Shown here piece after piece: positions 49,622 through 56,669 of a stretch of 64,000 nucleotides of DNA. The notes beneath the pieces are model-generated. The model was not told the DNA's origin and did not search any database. It saw only the letters and a program-made list of their open reading frames with translations. The position numbers were made by a program, and so were the translations under genes. The stretch is from NCBI GenBank assembly GCA_963703335.1, contig OY969812.1, positions 1-64,000 of the forward strand. Reading direction: 5' to 3'. This DNA comes from VRUE01 sp963703335. Lineage in GTDB: Bacteria; Actinomycetota; Thermoleophilia; Solirubrobacterales; 70-9. The number at the start of each line of letters is the position of its first letter. Position 1 is the stretch's first letter.

Positions 49622-51289
49622 GTGCGAGTAGCCCTGGCCCAGATCGATCCCACCGTTGGCGACATCGACGGCAACGCGGCGAAGATCGCCGAGTGGATTG
49701 GCCGTGCCGAAAGAGAGGGGGCGGAGCTGACGGTCTTTCCAGAGCTCTGTGTTCCCGGTTACCCGGCGGAGGACCTTTACCTGAAGCGGCACTTCATCGA
49801 GGCCAACCGGCGCGCGGTTGAAGAGCTCGCCGGTGGTGTTGGTGAGACCGTCGCCCTCGTTGGCTTCGCTGAGCCCGTCGCGGGGGGCGGTGACTTTCGC
49901 CACGCTCACAACTCGCTTGCCGTGCTGGCGAACGGCTCCGTGCAGGCCGTCTACCGCAAGAACAGGCTTCCCAACTACGCGGTCTTTGACGAGGAGCGCT
50001 ACTTCCTCCCGGGTGACGAGATGGCGACGATCGACGTCGCCGGCGCCACGGTCGGCCTGACGATCTGCGAGGACGTCTGGGCGCCTGGGCCGCCGGCTTC
50101 GACCGAGGTGGGGGCCGGCGCCGGCCTGATTGCCAATCCGTCGGGCTCGCCGTATCACCGCGGCAAGGGACGCGAGCGCGAAGCGATGTTCGCCGAGCGG
50201 GCGCGCGAGTACGGCGCGGCGTTTGCCTTCTGCAATCTCGTCGGCGGCCAGGATGAGCTGGTCTTCGACGGTCACAGCCTGATCGTCGACCCTGAGGGCG
50301 AGGTCCTCGCCCGGGCCGCTCAGTTCGAGGAGGAGCTGCTCATCTGCGAGGTCCCTTCCCCCGCGCCGTGCCGCCTGGCCGAGCCGCTGCCCGATCTGGC
50401 CGAGGTCTACGCGGCCCTGACGTTGGGGTTGCGGGACTACGTCCGCAAGAACGGCTTCAGGCACGTCGGGGTTGCCCTCTCGGGTGGAATTGATTCCGCT
50501 CTCGTCGCCCTGCTTGCCGTCGATGCCCTCGGGCCAGAGCACGTCAGTTGCGTAGTGATGCCCTCGCCGCATTCCAGCTCTGAAACACAGGGGGACGCGC
50601 GGAATATCGGCACCAATCTCGGCGTCGAGTTGCTCGAGATCCCGATCGAGGCCGCCATGGCCGAGTACGAGAGTGCGCTAGCCAGCTCTTTTGGCAGCGC
50701 CGATGGCGCTAATGGCGAGGAGCCCCTGCCGCGCGATCCAACGCGGCCCTCCGAGCCCGACCTCGCCGCCGAGAACATCCAGGCGCGGATCCGCGGCAAC
50801 ATGATGATGGCACTCTCCAACAAGCACGGTTGGCTGGTGCTCACCACCGGCAACAAGAGCGAGATGTCGGTCGGTTACGCGACCCTCTACGGCGACATGG
50901 CCGGTGGCTTTGCGGCGATCAAGGACGTGCCGAAGACGCTCGTCTACGAACTAGTCCGCCATCGCAATGCGAGCGCGGGCCGCAAACTGATTCCCGACTC
51001 GGTGCTGGAGCGGGCGCCGTCGGCGGAGCTGCGTCCCGACCAGCTTGACAGCGACTCACTGCCCCCCTACGAGTTGCTCGATCGGATCCTCGAGTCCTAC
51101 GTGGAGCGAGATGAGGGCCGCGAGGAGATGATCTCCGCTGGCCTGCCCGCCGATGTCGTCGACGAGGTGGTCCGCATGGTCGATCGCTCGGAGTACAAGC
51201 GCCGCCAGGCCGCACCCGGCATCCGGATCACCCCGAAGGCATTCGGCCGCGATCGGCGTCTGCCGATCACCAATAGATACAGGGGCTAG
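49622..51289 (+). CDS. nadE: Glutamine-dependent NAD+ synthetase
   Basis: Last step of NAD synthesis. The N-terminal nitrilase-type glutaminase domain carries the triad: Glu in TVFPELCVPGYP (residue 41), Lys in VYRKNRLPNY and Cys in GLTICEDVW. The C-terminal synthetase domain has the PP-loop GVALSGGIDSALVAL (about residue 290), TTGNKSEMSVGYATLYGD and the closing RITPKAFGRDRRLPITNRY. 555 residues from GTG 49622, with AGAGGA upstream. Four bases overlap the convergent thioesterase gene. Confidence 0.95.
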   Translation: MRVALAQIDPTVGDIDGNAAKIAEWIGRAEREGAELTVFPELCVPGYPAEDLYLKRHFIEANRRAVEELAGGVGETVALVGFAEPVAGGGDFRHAHNSLAVLANGSVQAVYRKNRLPNYAVFDEERYFLPGDEMATIDVAGATVGLTICEDVWAPGPPASTEVGAGAGLIANPSGSPYHRGKGREREAMFAERAREYGAAFAFCNLVGGQDELVFDGHSLIVDPEGEVLARAAQFEEELLICEVPSPAPCRLAEPLPDLAEVYAALTLGLRDYVRKNGFRHVGVALSGGIDSALVALLAVDALGPEHVSCVVMPSPHSSSETQGDARNIGTNLGVELLEIPIEAAMAEYESALASSFGSADGANGEEPLPRDPTRPSEPDLAAENIQARIRGNMMMALSNKHGWLVLTTGNKSEMSVGYATLYGDMAGGFAAIKDVPKTLVYELVRHRNASAGRKLIPDSVLERAPSAELRPDQLDSDSLPPYELLDRILESYVERDEGREEMISAGLPADVVDEVVRMVDRSEYKRRQAAPGIRITPKAFGRDRRLPITNRYRG

Positions 51290-51693
51290 CCCCGCTTCGG
51301 GATCGGCCTGACCGCGATCGTCATCTGGGCGAGCGCGCAGAGACGATCGTCCGCGTCGCGGACCTCCGCGTCCCAGACCCAGGTGGTGCGGCCGCGATGG
51401 CGTGCCTTGGCCTTGACTTCGGCGTGGCCTTCCGTAATCGGCCGAATAAAGCTGACGCTGATCGACTGGCCCATTGCTGCCATTCCTTCGTCGAGGACAG
51501 CAAGGGCCGTTGCGCGGGAGCAGACGCTCTCGATCAGGCTTGACATGACGCCTCCGTGGAGGAGACCGACCGGCTGGCGCAACTCGTCGCGCATCGGCAC
51601 TCGCACGCGCGCGTGCTCGGGATCGTCGTCGAGCCATTCCGTGCCCAGCAAGGCGTCGAAGTGGGAAAGCAGGCCCCTTGGATCGTCAGGCAT
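51286..51693 (-). CDS. PaaI-type hotdog thioesterase
   Basis: Hotdog-fold acyl-CoA thioesterase of 135 residues. The signature is QPVGLLHGGVMSSLIES (about residues 40-56), followed by the central strand SISVSFIRPITEGHAEVKA. The ATG at 51693 is chosen; an in-frame ATG 22 codons upstream would be read from the palindrome at 51712-51763 and adds an unlikely tail. Substrate unknown. Confidence 0.87.
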   Translation of the reverse strand: MPDDPRGLLSHFDALLGTEWLDDDPEHARVRVPMRDELRQPVGLLHGGVMSSLIESVCSRATALAVLDEGMAAMGQSISVSFIRPITEGHAEVKAKARHRGRTTWVWDAEVRDADDRLCALAQMTIAVRPIPKRG

Positions 51694-51711
51694 CGGCGGG
51701 ACACTACCGCT

Positions 51712-51763
51712 GGGCGTGTCTGAGCTTGTGGGCCCATATGACCCCTTAACCTCAGACACGCCC
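51712..51763. repeat. Palindrome between divergent thioesterase and HTH-membrane genes
   Basis: Perfect 13-bp arms GGGCGTGTCTGAG (51712-51724) and its complement (51751-51763), around a 26-nt loop that itself contains GGGCCCATATG. Only one copy is seen here, but its form and position at a gene start resemble family P1. Confidence 0.75.
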
Positions 51764-51782
51764 GATCGGGGGCCGGCTCGCG

Positions 51783-51788
51783 TAGGCT
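51783..51788 (+). promoter_or_regulatory. Putative -10 box of the gene at 51798
   Basis: TAGGCT with a 9-nt gap to the GTG. Confidence 0.47.
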
Positions 51789-51797
51789 TCCCGGGCG

Positions 51798-52709
51798 GTG
51801 GGGTTGACGGACGATCAGAAGGCGATGCTGCGCCTGCTCGCTCAGCGCGAGGAGGGCTACGACGACATGGCCGCGCTGATGGGGATAAGCGTCGAGGAAG
51901 TACGCGAGCGGGTCAAGGAGGCGCTTGCCGAGGTCGACGAGCCCCCGGGGATCGTCGAGGAGCCGACTGAGGCTAAGGCGCCCGAGCCAGCTGCTCCGGC
52001 CCCGCCTGAACCCGCGCTACCCGCCGAGCCACCCAGGGTTGTGGTCGAGGAGCCCACCGCGCCAACTGCCGCTCCCCCAAAGGCCGCCGCGGCGCCGAGC
52101 CCTGCGAAGCGGTCCACGCAGATCCCAAACCTGAAGCTGCCAAAGGATCGCGGCGCCTTGATCGGACTTGGTGCTGGTGTTCTGGTGGTCGTAATTCTTG
52201 CCATCGTCTTGATTGTCGGCGGCGACGGCGGCTCCGACTCGACCACCACAGCGTCGGAAGGCAGCGCGACTGAAAACGCCTCCGCCGCAGCGGAAGATCC
52301 GAACCTCACGCAGGCGGTCCTCTCGCCCACCGACGGCGGTGATGCCAGTGGCCGTGCGATCTTCGGGCGTCTGAAGAAAAAGGTCCTGCTCCAGGTCACC
52401 GCGGAAGGGCTGGAGCCGTCGCAGGACGGCGAGACCTACACCGTCTGGCTCTACAGCTCGCCGAAGATCGCGCTCCAGATCGGCTCCGTCCCGGTTGACG
52501 ACTCGGGCAAGCTTGCCGCCCAGTTCGAAGTCCCCGTCCAGTTGTTGACCTACGTCGCCAACGGAGCGTTCGACCAGATCGACGTGGCCCGCACTTCCAC
52601 CGCGGAGTACCAGGCGGCGTTCACCAAGGCCAAAAAGGAAAGCCGCGTCCCGCCCTACGTCGGCGAAAGCGTTCTCCGCGGGCCGATCACCAGCCCCGCG
52701 ATCCGCTGA
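51798..52709 (+). CDS. HTH-transmembrane protein with RskA-like extracellular domain
   Basis: 303 residues in four parts. Residues 1-42 (DDQKAMLRLLAQREEGYDD) look like a sigma region 4-type helix-turn-helix. A Pro/Ala/Glu-rich linker runs about 45-115, one TM helix about 120-141, and an extracytoplasmic beta domain 170-300 with GETYTVWLYSS and VPVDDSGKLAAQF resembles the C-terminal domain of RskA anti-sigma factors. No zinc-type anti-sigma domain is present; the HTH takes its place. It may couple envelope state to transcription or the sigma factor directly. No sigma gene is adjacent. Confidence 0.7.
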   Translation: MGLTDDQKAMLRLLAQREEGYDDMAALMGISVEEVRERVKEALAEVDEPPGIVEEPTEAKAPEPAAPAPPEPALPAEPPRVVVEEPTAPTAAPPKAAAAPSPAKRSTQIPNLKLPKDRGALIGLGAGVLVVVILAIVLIVGGDGGSDSTTTASEGSATENASAAAEDPNLTQAVLSPTDGGDASGRAIFGRLKKKVLLQVTAEGLEPSQDGETYTVWLYSSPKIALQIGSVPVDDSGKLAAQFEVPVQLLTYVANGAFDQIDVARTSTAEYQAAFTKAKKESRVPPYVGESVLRGPITSPAIR

Positions 52710-52801
52710 GCTGGCGGCGCATATCTGCGTCCTCGGTCGCTCACGTGCAGAGCACGCTTCGTTCCCTGCGTCCTTGATCTGCTTTGCCAGCTCAGCGGAT
52801 C
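52700..52801. terminator. Long stem enclosing the stop codons of two convergent genes
   Basis: Perfect 16-bp arms GATCCGCTGAGCTGGC (52700-52715) and its complement (52786-52801) around a 70-nt loop that includes a CGTGC/GCACG hairpin. Both genes end in the same sequence, Ile-Arg-stop (ATCCGCTGA), written on opposite strands. Confidence 0.75.
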
Positions 52802-54417
52802 AACTTTCCGGGATTCATCACTCCTGCAGGATCTAGCTGCTCCTTGACGGCACGCAGCACGTCGAGCCCTGTTCCGCCGATCTCGGCCTCCATGTAGGGA
52901 GCGTGGTCGCGGCCGACGGCGTGATGGTGCGTAATCGTGCCCCCGGTGGCGACGATTGTCTCTGAAGCCGCCTGCTTGACCTGCCGCCACTGCTCCACCT
53001 CCGCGTCCTGGCGAGCCCGGGAGATGAAGGTGAAGTAGAGCGAGGCGCCGTCGGCGTAGGCGTGGGAAAGGTGACAGAAGACCAGGCCGGGAGTGCCTTG
53101 AGCGGAGAGTGAGTCCCGAATCGCGCCGCCGACGGCGCGGTGCAGCGCGGCGAGTTCGGTCCAGGTGTGGGAGGTCTCGAGCGTCTCGACCATCGCGCCC
53201 ATGTCCATCAGCGTGTCCCGCAGATAGGGGCCCTGGTAGCGGCCGTGCTCCCATGAGCGCCCCGCGGCCTGGCCGAGGTAGACGGCACCGCCCCGGCGCA
53301 GCTCGCGCACGCTCAGGGCGCGACGGCGCGCAACCGACTCCTCGCTCCCCTCGAGCCCAACGATGATTAGGCAGCCGCCACGACGTCGACGCAGGCCGAG
53401 GTAGCCGCCAAAGAGGCTGCCGGCGACGCCGCGCGGACCCGAGAGCGCCAGCGAGACCTCGGTCTCCTCCTCATCGGAAAGACGAATCACGTCGGGCAGG
53501 CCGGGACCTTGCGCCAGAGCCCGAACGATCTCTGACCCCGCCTCGAAGCTCTCCACCATCCAGGCCTCGTAGCGGCGCTGGCGCGGAATTGGACGCAGGC
53601 GCACGGTCGCGTCGGGGATTACGCCGAAGACCCCCTCTGAACCGATGACCACCTCGCGCAGTGCTGGACCGGCAGCGGTGTGTGGCGTCTCCAGGGTGCG
53701 AAGGTCCCCGGCGGGAGCGATCAGGCGGACCGAGCTGACCAGGGAATCGAAGCGCCCGTAGCCACTTGAAGCTTGGCCTGCTGACCGAGTGGCGGCGAAG
53801 CCGCCGACCGTGGCGTACTCGAAGGACTGCGGATAGTGGCCGAGCATGAGCCCGTGTTTGGCCAGTTCTGCTTCTGCCTCCGGCCCGCGCAGCCCGGCGC
53901 CAAGGCAGGCGGTCAGTGAGCGTGGATCGACCTCGACGCCGCGCAGGCGGCAAAGGTCGAGGCTGACGAGGCGCTCGTGCGCCCCGCGCAAGGGCTCGAT
54001 CCCACCAACGACGCTGGTGCCGCCGCCGAACGGCACGACTGCAACGCCTTCCGTCGCGCACAGATCCAGAACGCGTTTCACCTCGGCTGCGTCAGCGGGG
54101 AGCAGAACTGCATCGGGCGCTGCCTCGAGCTTGCCCGATCGCAGGCGGGCGAGGTCGACGTAGCCGCAGCCCGTCGCGTGGCGGATACGGTCCTCCGTTG
54201 CGGTGAAGACGTTCTCCTCGCCCACCGCCTCGAGAAGCGAGCGGGGAAGTTGCTGCGCTGGGGGTAGCGTGAAGCCCTCAGGCTCTGTGGTCCTCGGTGC
54301 AGGCCGCAGCTCGCCGATCCGCTCGCGCAGTGTCGCCAGTGCGGGTCCGTCCAGTGCGGGCTCGATCGACGGATCTCCCCAGCCCCACCACTTCGAGTCA
54401 CGGCGCGGCCCGTTCAT
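52792..54417 (-). CDS. FAD-binding oxidase, alkyl-DHAP-synthase-like
   Basis: VAO/PCMH-type flavoprotein of 541 residues. The FAD-binding domain has VVPFGGGTSVVGG (about residues 126-138), the conserved segment GHYPQSFEYATVGGFAATRS, and the C-terminal region with GTITHHHAVGRDHAPYM and the closing LDPAGVMNPGKL. The architecture, especially the GHYPQS and HHHAVG segments, matches alkylglycerone-phosphate synthase, so an ether-lipid role is possible; other oxidases share the fold. The ATG overlaps the stop of the SRPBCC gene. Confidence 0.85.
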   Translation of the reverse strand: MNGPRRDSKWWGWGDPSIEPALDGPALATLRERIGELRPAPRTTEPEGFTLPPAQQLPRSLLEAVGEENVFTATEDRIRHATGCGYVDLARLRSGKLEAAPDAVLLPADAAEVKRVLDLCATEGVAVVPFGGGTSVVGGIEPLRGAHERLVSLDLCRLRGVEVDPRSLTACLGAGLRGPEAEAELAKHGLMLGHYPQSFEYATVGGFAATRSAGQASSGYGRFDSLVSSVRLIAPAGDLRTLETPHTAAGPALREVVIGSEGVFGVIPDATVRLRPIPRQRRYEAWMVESFEAGSEIVRALAQGPGLPDVIRLSDEEETEVSLALSGPRGVAGSLFGGYLGLRRRRGGCLIIVGLEGSEESVARRRALSVRELRRGGAVYLGQAAGRSWEHGRYQGPYLRDTLMDMGAMVETLETSHTWTELAALHRAVGGAIRDSLSAQGTPGLVFCHLSHAYADGASLYFTFISRARQDAEVEQWRQVKQAASETIVATGGTITHHHAVGRDHAPYMEAEIGGTGLDVLRAVKEQLDPAGVMNPGKLIR

Positions 54418-54860
54418 GCCAGCGCTCGCTCCAGTCCATCTAGTGCTTCGTCGAGCAGGGCGCCCTGGCCGCGCCGCATCATCGGCGAGCCTAGCCGGGA
54501 GAGGCCGCGGAGAGTTTGAGCGGCGGCGAGCGTCACCTCGGTTCCGGGCGCGGCATCGGCGAGGGTCAACTCAACGGCATAGCGGCGCAGGTGGCGCTCG
54601 AACGGGGTGTCCTTGACCTGCTGTTCCCAACCAAACCGCTCGCCGTCAACCGACTCGGTGCAGCGAAAATCGGCTCGGACGCCCCGGCCCTCAGCCGTTC
54701 CAAGCACCTTCGTCCACTGCATCGCGCCACCCTCTCCCTCGACGCCCTCGACGCGCAGCGTCCGTGGCCACCAGCGTGGCAAGTTATAGGGATCTGCCAC
54801 TAGCTCCCAAACCGCGTCGGCCGGCGCGGTAATCGTCCTCTTGCGAGTCACTCGTGGCAT
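54414..54860 (-). CDS. SRPBCC-family (polyketide cyclase-like) protein
   Basis: START-fold helix-grip protein of 148 residues, starting RVTRKRTITAPADAVWELVA with the typical SRPBCC opening, then ADPYNLPRWWPRTLRVEG. A hydrophobic pocket for a lipid-like ligand is characteristic of the family. It is translationally coupled to the alkyl-DHAP-synthase-like gene (ATGA), which hints at lipid binding. ATG 54860 is chosen; an upstream start would run through R2 copy 3. Confidence 0.82.
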   Translation of the reverse strand: MPRVTRKRTITAPADAVWELVADPYNLPRWWPRTLRVEGVEGEGGAMQWTKVLGTAEGRGVRADFRCTESVDGERFGWEQQVKDTPFERHLRRYAVELTLADAAPGTEVTLAAAQTLRGLSRLGSPMMRRGQGALLDEALDGLERALA

Positions 54861-54872
54861 AGCAGGCCGCCC

Positions 54873-54987
54873 AGGCCGATCCCGGTAGGGGTGGAACGTC
54901 TTGCACTTTTTCGGCGATTGGCCCGAGGCGTCAGCAGCATTCGTTACCACCGAAAAAGTTAAGTGGAACCCCTGCCGGGATCGGCCT
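54873..54987 (-). repeat. Palindromic element family R2, copy 3 (inverted)
   Basis: Outer arms AGGCCGATCCCGG (54873-54885) and complement (54975-54987), inner stem ACTTTTTCGG (54905-54914) with CCGAAAAAGT (54950-54959). Read on the minus strand it aligns with copy 1: TTCCACTTAA on one side and GCAAGACGTTCCA on the other. The stop codon of the MerR gene lies at its edge. Confidence 0.87.
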
Positions 54988-55729
54988 AGTCCCCCGCCAA
55001 CCTGCGGAGGTCTCTCACGAGCAGCAGATGCTTGAGGTGACTGACCGTCGCCGCCAGGCTCTCGAGGCTCTCCAGCGCCTCTTTACGCCGGTCGGGATTG
55101 CGCGAGCGCAGCGACGGGCCGAGCAGAGCTTCCAGCAGGTTCGCCTCGCGATCCGCAGAGGAGCGGAAGACGCGCAGGTTGCGTGCCGCAACCCCAAAAC
55201 GCGAGAGCTCGTTCGCTGCACGGACGACTTCGCGGTCGGTCTCGTCGTAGACGGTCTTACCCTCGCGTTTCTCGGGCTGGACGATGCCGAAGTTCTCCAG
55301 CTCGGAGATCAGCTCCTCGCGGGCGCCGGTCTCCTCGATTACCTCATCGAGAGTCAGGTAGGCGCGCGAGGTATTGACGAGGATCGCCCGCCGTACCGCG
55401 CCGCTCGAGGGACGCTTATCGGTGCCCCCTCCCGCTGGAACAAAGTCGCCACCGGCCGCCAGCTCCTGGCGGATCACCCGCAGCGGTAGGAACTCGTCGC
55501 GTTGCAGGCGCAGGATCGTGCGCAGCCGTTCGACGTCTGACTGGCTGTAGAGGCGGTAACCGCCGGCGGTGCGGCGCGGCGTCAGCAGCTTTTGGTCCTC
55601 GAGGTAGCGGATCTTCGAGATCGAGACGTCGTCGAACTCGCTCTGCAGGATCTTGCAGACGGCACCGATCGTCAGCGCCTTGCGGGGGCGCGAGTCGCGC
55701 TGGCGGGTCTGCTGCTCGGAAACGGCCAT
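54986..55729 (-). CDS. ftsR: MerR-family regulator, FtsR-like
   Basis: MerR-type HTH regulator of 247 residues. The DNA-binding domain (about residues 18-88) has LTIGAVCKILQSEF, ISKIRYLEDQKLLTPRRT, GYRLYSQSDVERL and LRLQRDEFLPLRVI. Unlike short metal-sensing MerR proteins it has a long C-terminal ligand/dimer region. Placement directly after an FHA gene matches the garA-Rv1828 (FtsR) arrangement of actinobacteria, where FtsR controls division genes. ATG 55729 is chosen. A MerR-like palindrome lies at the operon promoter. Confidence 0.83.
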   Translation of the reverse strand: MAVSEQQTRQRDSRPRKALTIGAVCKILQSEFDDVSISKIRYLEDQKLLTPRRTAGGYRLYSQSDVERLRTILRLQRDEFLPLRVIRQELAAGGDFVPAGGGTDKRPSSGAVRRAILVNTSRAYLTLDEVIEETGAREELISELENFGIVQPEKREGKTVYDETDREVVRAANELSRFGVAARNLRVFRSSADREANLLEALLGPSLRSRNPDRRKEALESLESLAATVSHLKHLLLVRDLRRLAGD

Positions 55730-55739
55730 CAGCGCTTCC

Positions 55740-56219
55740 TCACTTCTCCAGGTAGCTGAGCTTGTACTTGCCGACCTGGATCTCGTCGCCGTCGGCAAGG
55801 CGGTGGGACTCGATTCGGCGCCGGTTGACGTAGGTGCCGTTGAGCGAGCCGAGGTCGTCGATGTAGAGGCCGTCGCGCCGGCGGACCAGGAGCGCGTGGT
55901 TGCGGGAAACCGTGACGTCGTCGAGGAAGACGCCGGCGTCGGGACTGCGCCCGATGCTCACCCGATCCTGGTCGAGCGCGAAGCTCTCCCCCGCCCGGCC
56001 GCCGCCAGCGCGGATCACCAGCGCGGCGCCGCTGCGCTCGACCGTCTCGTCGATGTCGACCGGCTGCATCTCGCCAGTGTCATCGACCGTGTAGGTCATC
56101 GTCGTCGGTTCCTCGCCACTGTCGCCATCGGCGGGACCGCCGACGTAGGCACCGCACTTCTGGCAGTAATTCGCCCCCTCGGGGTTGACGAATCCGCATT
56201 CGGGACAGTGGACGGCCAT
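55740..56219 (-). CDS. FHA-domain protein with N-terminal zinc ribbon (GarA-like)
   Basis: Phosphothreonine-binding signalling protein of 159 residues. The N-terminal zinc ribbon is CPECGFVNPEGANYCQKCG (residues 5-23), then a linker with the threonine cluster EEPTTMTYTVDD that resembles the phosphorylated ETT motif of GarA, then an FHA domain (about 65-158) with VSIGRSPDAGV, VSRNHALLVRR and DLGSLNGTYVN. In mycobacteria GarA switches the TCA cycle under Ser/Thr kinase control; that role is inferred only. No kinase gene is present here. Confidence 0.85.
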   Translation of the reverse strand: MAVHCPECGFVNPEGANYCQKCGAYVGGPADGDSGEEPTTMTYTVDDTGEMQPVDIDETVERSGAALVIRAGGGRAGESFALDQDRVSIGRSPDAGVFLDDVTVSRNHALLVRRRDGLYIDDLGSLNGTYVNRRRIESHRLADGDEIQVGKYKLSYLEK

Positions 56220-56232
56220 AGCGCTGCTCCGC

Positions 56233-56499
56233 TCAGGCGACGGACTCGTCGTTGGGGGCGGGCCCTTTGCCGGCGAGAATCTCGGTCAGCTGTGCGACAT
56301 CGTCGCCCGAGAAGAGCGACTCGCCCTGCTCGCGCTTCTGGCGCAGCCGGTTCACTAGCTCGGCCCGGAGGATGTCGATCTTGCCGTGCAGGACGCGCCG
56401 TTTGTAGGAGATCTCGTTCTCCTCCTCGGTGAGCTTGTCGATCAGGTCCTTCAGCTCTTCATCGCTGAGCGAACCAAGATCGGGAAAGGTGTCCTCCAT
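56233..56499 (-). CDS. rsiG: RsiG-type anti-sigma factor with c-di-GMP motif
   Basis: 88-residue helical-hairpin protein. Helix 1 is about residues 11-30 and helix 2 about 31-58, with a short C-terminal part. The c-di-GMP motif E-x3-S-x2-R-x3-Q-x3-D known from RsiG appears as E27, S31, R34, H38, D42, with His where Gln is usual. RsiG proteins bind c-di-GMP and hold the sigma factor WhiG. It leads the operon with the FHA and MerR genes. AAGGAG lies 7 nt before ATG 56499. No WhiG-like gene is in the window. Confidence 0.68.
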   Translation of the reverse strand: MEDTFPDLGSLSDEELKDLIDKLTEEENEISYKRRVLHGKIDILRAELVNRLRQKREQGESLFSGDDVAQLTEILAGKGPAPNDESVA

Positions 56500-56547
56500 C
56501 TCACTCCTTCTTTGCGGGTCTAGCCCCTACTCGAGGCCGGTTGGTCG

Positions 56548-56587
56548 ATTATAGGTAGCCAAACCCAAGGTTCAACTCCAGGTTGAA
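56548..56587 (-). promoter_or_regulatory. Promoter and overlapping palindromic operator of the rsiG-FHA-merR operon
   Basis: On the minus strand, TTGAAC (-35, 56575-56570), a 16-nt spacer and a consensus TATAAT (-10, 56553-56548). The leader to rsiG is about 42 nt. The palindrome TTCAAC-N5-GTTGAA (56571-56587) overlaps the -35, where a bound regulator would block or realign RNA polymerase. The MerR protein of the same operon is the obvious candidate, by inference. Confidence 0.72.
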
Positions 56588-56618
56588 GGTTTTTGGCGCC
56601 TGACCGCTCTCTTGCAGC

Positions 56619-56669
56619 CGCTGACTTCCCGTTTATTCGCGTATGCCACGAAGAAATGGGAAGTCAGCG
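56619..56669. repeat. Hairpin in the pgsA-rsiG intergenic region
   Basis: Perfect 12-bp arms CGCTGACTTCCC (56619-56630) and complement (56658-56669) with a 27-nt loop. The pgsA stop codon lies in one arm. A probable transcript 3' end or relative of the P1 palindromes; no T-tract is present. Confidence 0.65.

Noticed and set aside
49541..50572. N-terminal extension of the metalloprotease frame through nadE
   Set aside because: It would overlap nadE antisense by about 950 bp; the GTG at 49540 has a -10 box and a proper signal peptide.
56566..56590. Sequence resembling a tRNA T-arm (GGTTCAACTCC)
   Set aside because: The flanks do not form a T-stem, acceptor stem or cloverleaf; it is explained by the operator palindrome.
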